Shown here one piece after another: positions 55,923-64,000 of a stretch of 64,000 nucleotides of DNA; the stretch's first letter is position 1; each line of letters opens with the position of its first letter. The notes under the pieces are model-generated. The model was not told the DNA's origin, did no database searches, and worked only from the letters and a program-made list of their open reading frames with translations. Source of the stretch: Strix aluco (taxonomy: Eukaryota > Chordata > Aves > Strigiformes > Strigidae); contig NC_133931.1 in NCBI RefSeq assembly GCF_031877795.1, positions 23,248,264 to 23,312,263 on the forward strand, written 5' to 3'. Made by a program: the position numbers and the translations under genes.

Positions 55923-56259
55923 TTTTCAATGTCTGCCTGCGTGGTTATAAAATGAAGCTATATACCAACCCCCACAATACTGAAAATACCGAAGACTAAA
56001 GCTGATTGAATAAATACCTTCCATTATGTTGAAGCCAATAAAGTCCACTAACAGGTTTTTATCTCATTGGAGCATAGGCATAGTGGAACCTTGTCTGGCT
56101 TTGATTTCTGTCAGCCAGACTTCTTCATTACCTTATCTGCTGAGATAGAAATAGAGCTGCCATAAAAGGTCACTTCATTTTGATGGGTTTCACACAAGTT
56201 TGAGTCTACCAGACTAAATATTCATGATTTATATAAATGAAGTAGCACTACTTTAATTT

Positions 56260-56310
56260 AAAAAAAAAAAAAACACCAGCAACAAACAAAACCAACCAAC
56301 CAACCCAACT
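56260..56310. repeat. A-run followed by CCAA-rich microsatellite
   Basis: Fourteen A, then a region of CAACAAACAAAACC followed by three to four tandem CCAA units. It is simple low-complexity sequence within intron 2. Confidence 0.75.
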
Positions 56311-57673
56311 TGTGTACTCTTCTTGCTCTTTCTGTGAATTACAGTTTTCTGTAGCTTTATGTCAGTTGGCCTGTTAAGTAGAGCAGGTACCACAGGTGCC
56401 TGTGTCACAGTACCGTGGTTACAGCCTACCATATTCGGGGTACGCCTATCCCAGGAGTACATCGTGTAAGCTATTCACTGCAGGGTGCTATCTAGAGGAT
56501 AGATACAGTGCTGTAAAGCAGCCATCATTCCATGGGTTGGAACTGAATTAGATTGTCCATTTCTGTGGTGTCACTGGAAATAAAACAGTGAGGAAAAATT
56601 GAAATGTCAGTCACCTAATTTACAGGGGAAAAAGACACCCAAAAATTCTGACTAAAACCTCTTTTAAAAAATTGTTTGCTACATAGCCTTAGCAAAGTGT
56701 ATGTAACAGCTTCGGATTTAATTTTGAGTATTCAAGAGCACTTCTGTACTTTTTCTGGCTTTTAAATAACTGGCTTTTCTTTCAAAGTCTGACTTTAAGC
56801 ATTAAGTATCAAGAACTTTGACAAGCTTGTATCTTAATTTGACTAAATGTGTTGGAGCTAGTGATTTTTTTTTTTTCCTTTTTTCTTTTCATCATAATAG
56901 AACTCTTGCTAAATTACATGACTGCCTCAGATGGGAACTTACTATATTAATAAGCAGTTAGAATAATCTAGAAAAACCTGGTCTTAACTGGCAGCCCACA
57001 GGGATGATTTTGTGAAGTGACTCCAAGACAGCTACCTTTGCTTTGGAAGATACAGGAAACACTTGTTAGGACAGCACATAAAGTCAAGTAGAGGATCCTT
57101 TCCAGTGCTGTAGAGCTGACTGTCACGTTGTCAGCTGTCTGGAAATGCAAGAATCCAGGCTCACCTTGCAGTTTCTTGCTTTGCGATGCCAGTACAGCGT
57201 TCCAGTTAATGGGAACTAGGTTAATGAGGCTTATTTATTGCCTGTTTATGTAAGATATTTGGGTCTCTGATTTGACAGCTGATACTTCAAATCCTTTTAT
57301 TATCTTCTGTGGATGCAGACTTTCTTGCGTTGTATATCTTCTGCCCAGACCCTTTGGATTACCTTATTTTTGTCAGGCAACTGTATAATGTCTTATAGAA
57401 ACCCTTCCTTTGGTCATACAAGACTCATCTGCTAAATTAACACAGCCGTCTTCTCCCCATTGAGTCACAGCATGCAGCATTCCTTTTTGTACCTAGAATT
57501 GTGATCCAGAACACGTTCTTAGCTGAATATGCTATGTAGGATGTGAAAAAAAAGTCGGCTGAAAGTAAAGCTGTCTTGACTTTGAAATAGATTGTAATAT
57601 AATTGAATTGTTGGTTCAGCACACTGTAAAAGTATGTATGTTCAAAACACTATGTTCTTTGTTTCTTTTTTAG

Positions 57674-64000
<6,327 letters not shown>

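Overview
The window looks like a piece of a bird genome. Six CR1-type LINE fragments are present, two of them carrying the short octamer-like 3' tails typical of avian CR1 (ATTCTGTG twice at 58910-58925; the reverse complement CATAGAAT/GATAGAAT at 63366-63381). The only protein-coding gene I can support is a vertebrate 14-3-3 gene, and its predicted protein matches the zeta isoform (YWHAZ). Other CR1-bearing sauropsids cannot be excluded. The species is not identifiable from what I can see.

Layout: (1) Positions 1 to about 37460 are a gene-poor, AT-rich stretch upstream of YWHAZ. It holds CR1 copies at 1-865 (minus), 18384-19302 (minus) and a tiny CR1 3' end at 20985-21028 (plus) that runs into a perfect (ATTCT)16 array. 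I found no conserved coding exon here. A few AT-rich blocks with clustered homeodomain/POU-like motifs could be distal regulatory DNA, and a GC-rich pocket lies at about 12880-13340. (2) About 37460-39830 is a large CpG island that forms the YWHAZ promoter. It contains a palindromic CRE (38473-38480), an inverted CCAAT box (38516-38520), a non-coding first exon ending at a splice donor at 38642/38643, and further donors that suggest alternative first exons. (3) From 41114 to the right edge is the YWHAZ coding region on the plus strand. Four coding exons (41124-41417, 57674-57797, 62157-62320, 62410-62505) join in frame to give residues 1-226. The last roughly 19 residues and the 3' UTR lie beyond position 64000. 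Introns 2, 3 and 5 each contain a CR1 fragment (46500-46985 minus, 58270-58925 plus, 63366-63667 minus).

Functionally the window is one housekeeping-type locus: a CpG-island promoter with a cAMP-response element drives a dimeric phosphoserine-binding adaptor, and a long quiet upstream stretch precedes it. From memory, YWHAZ in mammals is also preceded by a large interval before ZNF706, which fits the lack of genes in the left half.

I looked for an undescribed system and found nothing that qualifies. The most checkable oddities are the ATTCT array grown from a CR1 tail, the sense-strand CR1 with an uninterrupted 186-codon reverse-transcriptase C-terminal frame in intron 3, the cluster of potential alternative first-exon donors, and a TATA-box/short-ORF combination at 23737-23910.
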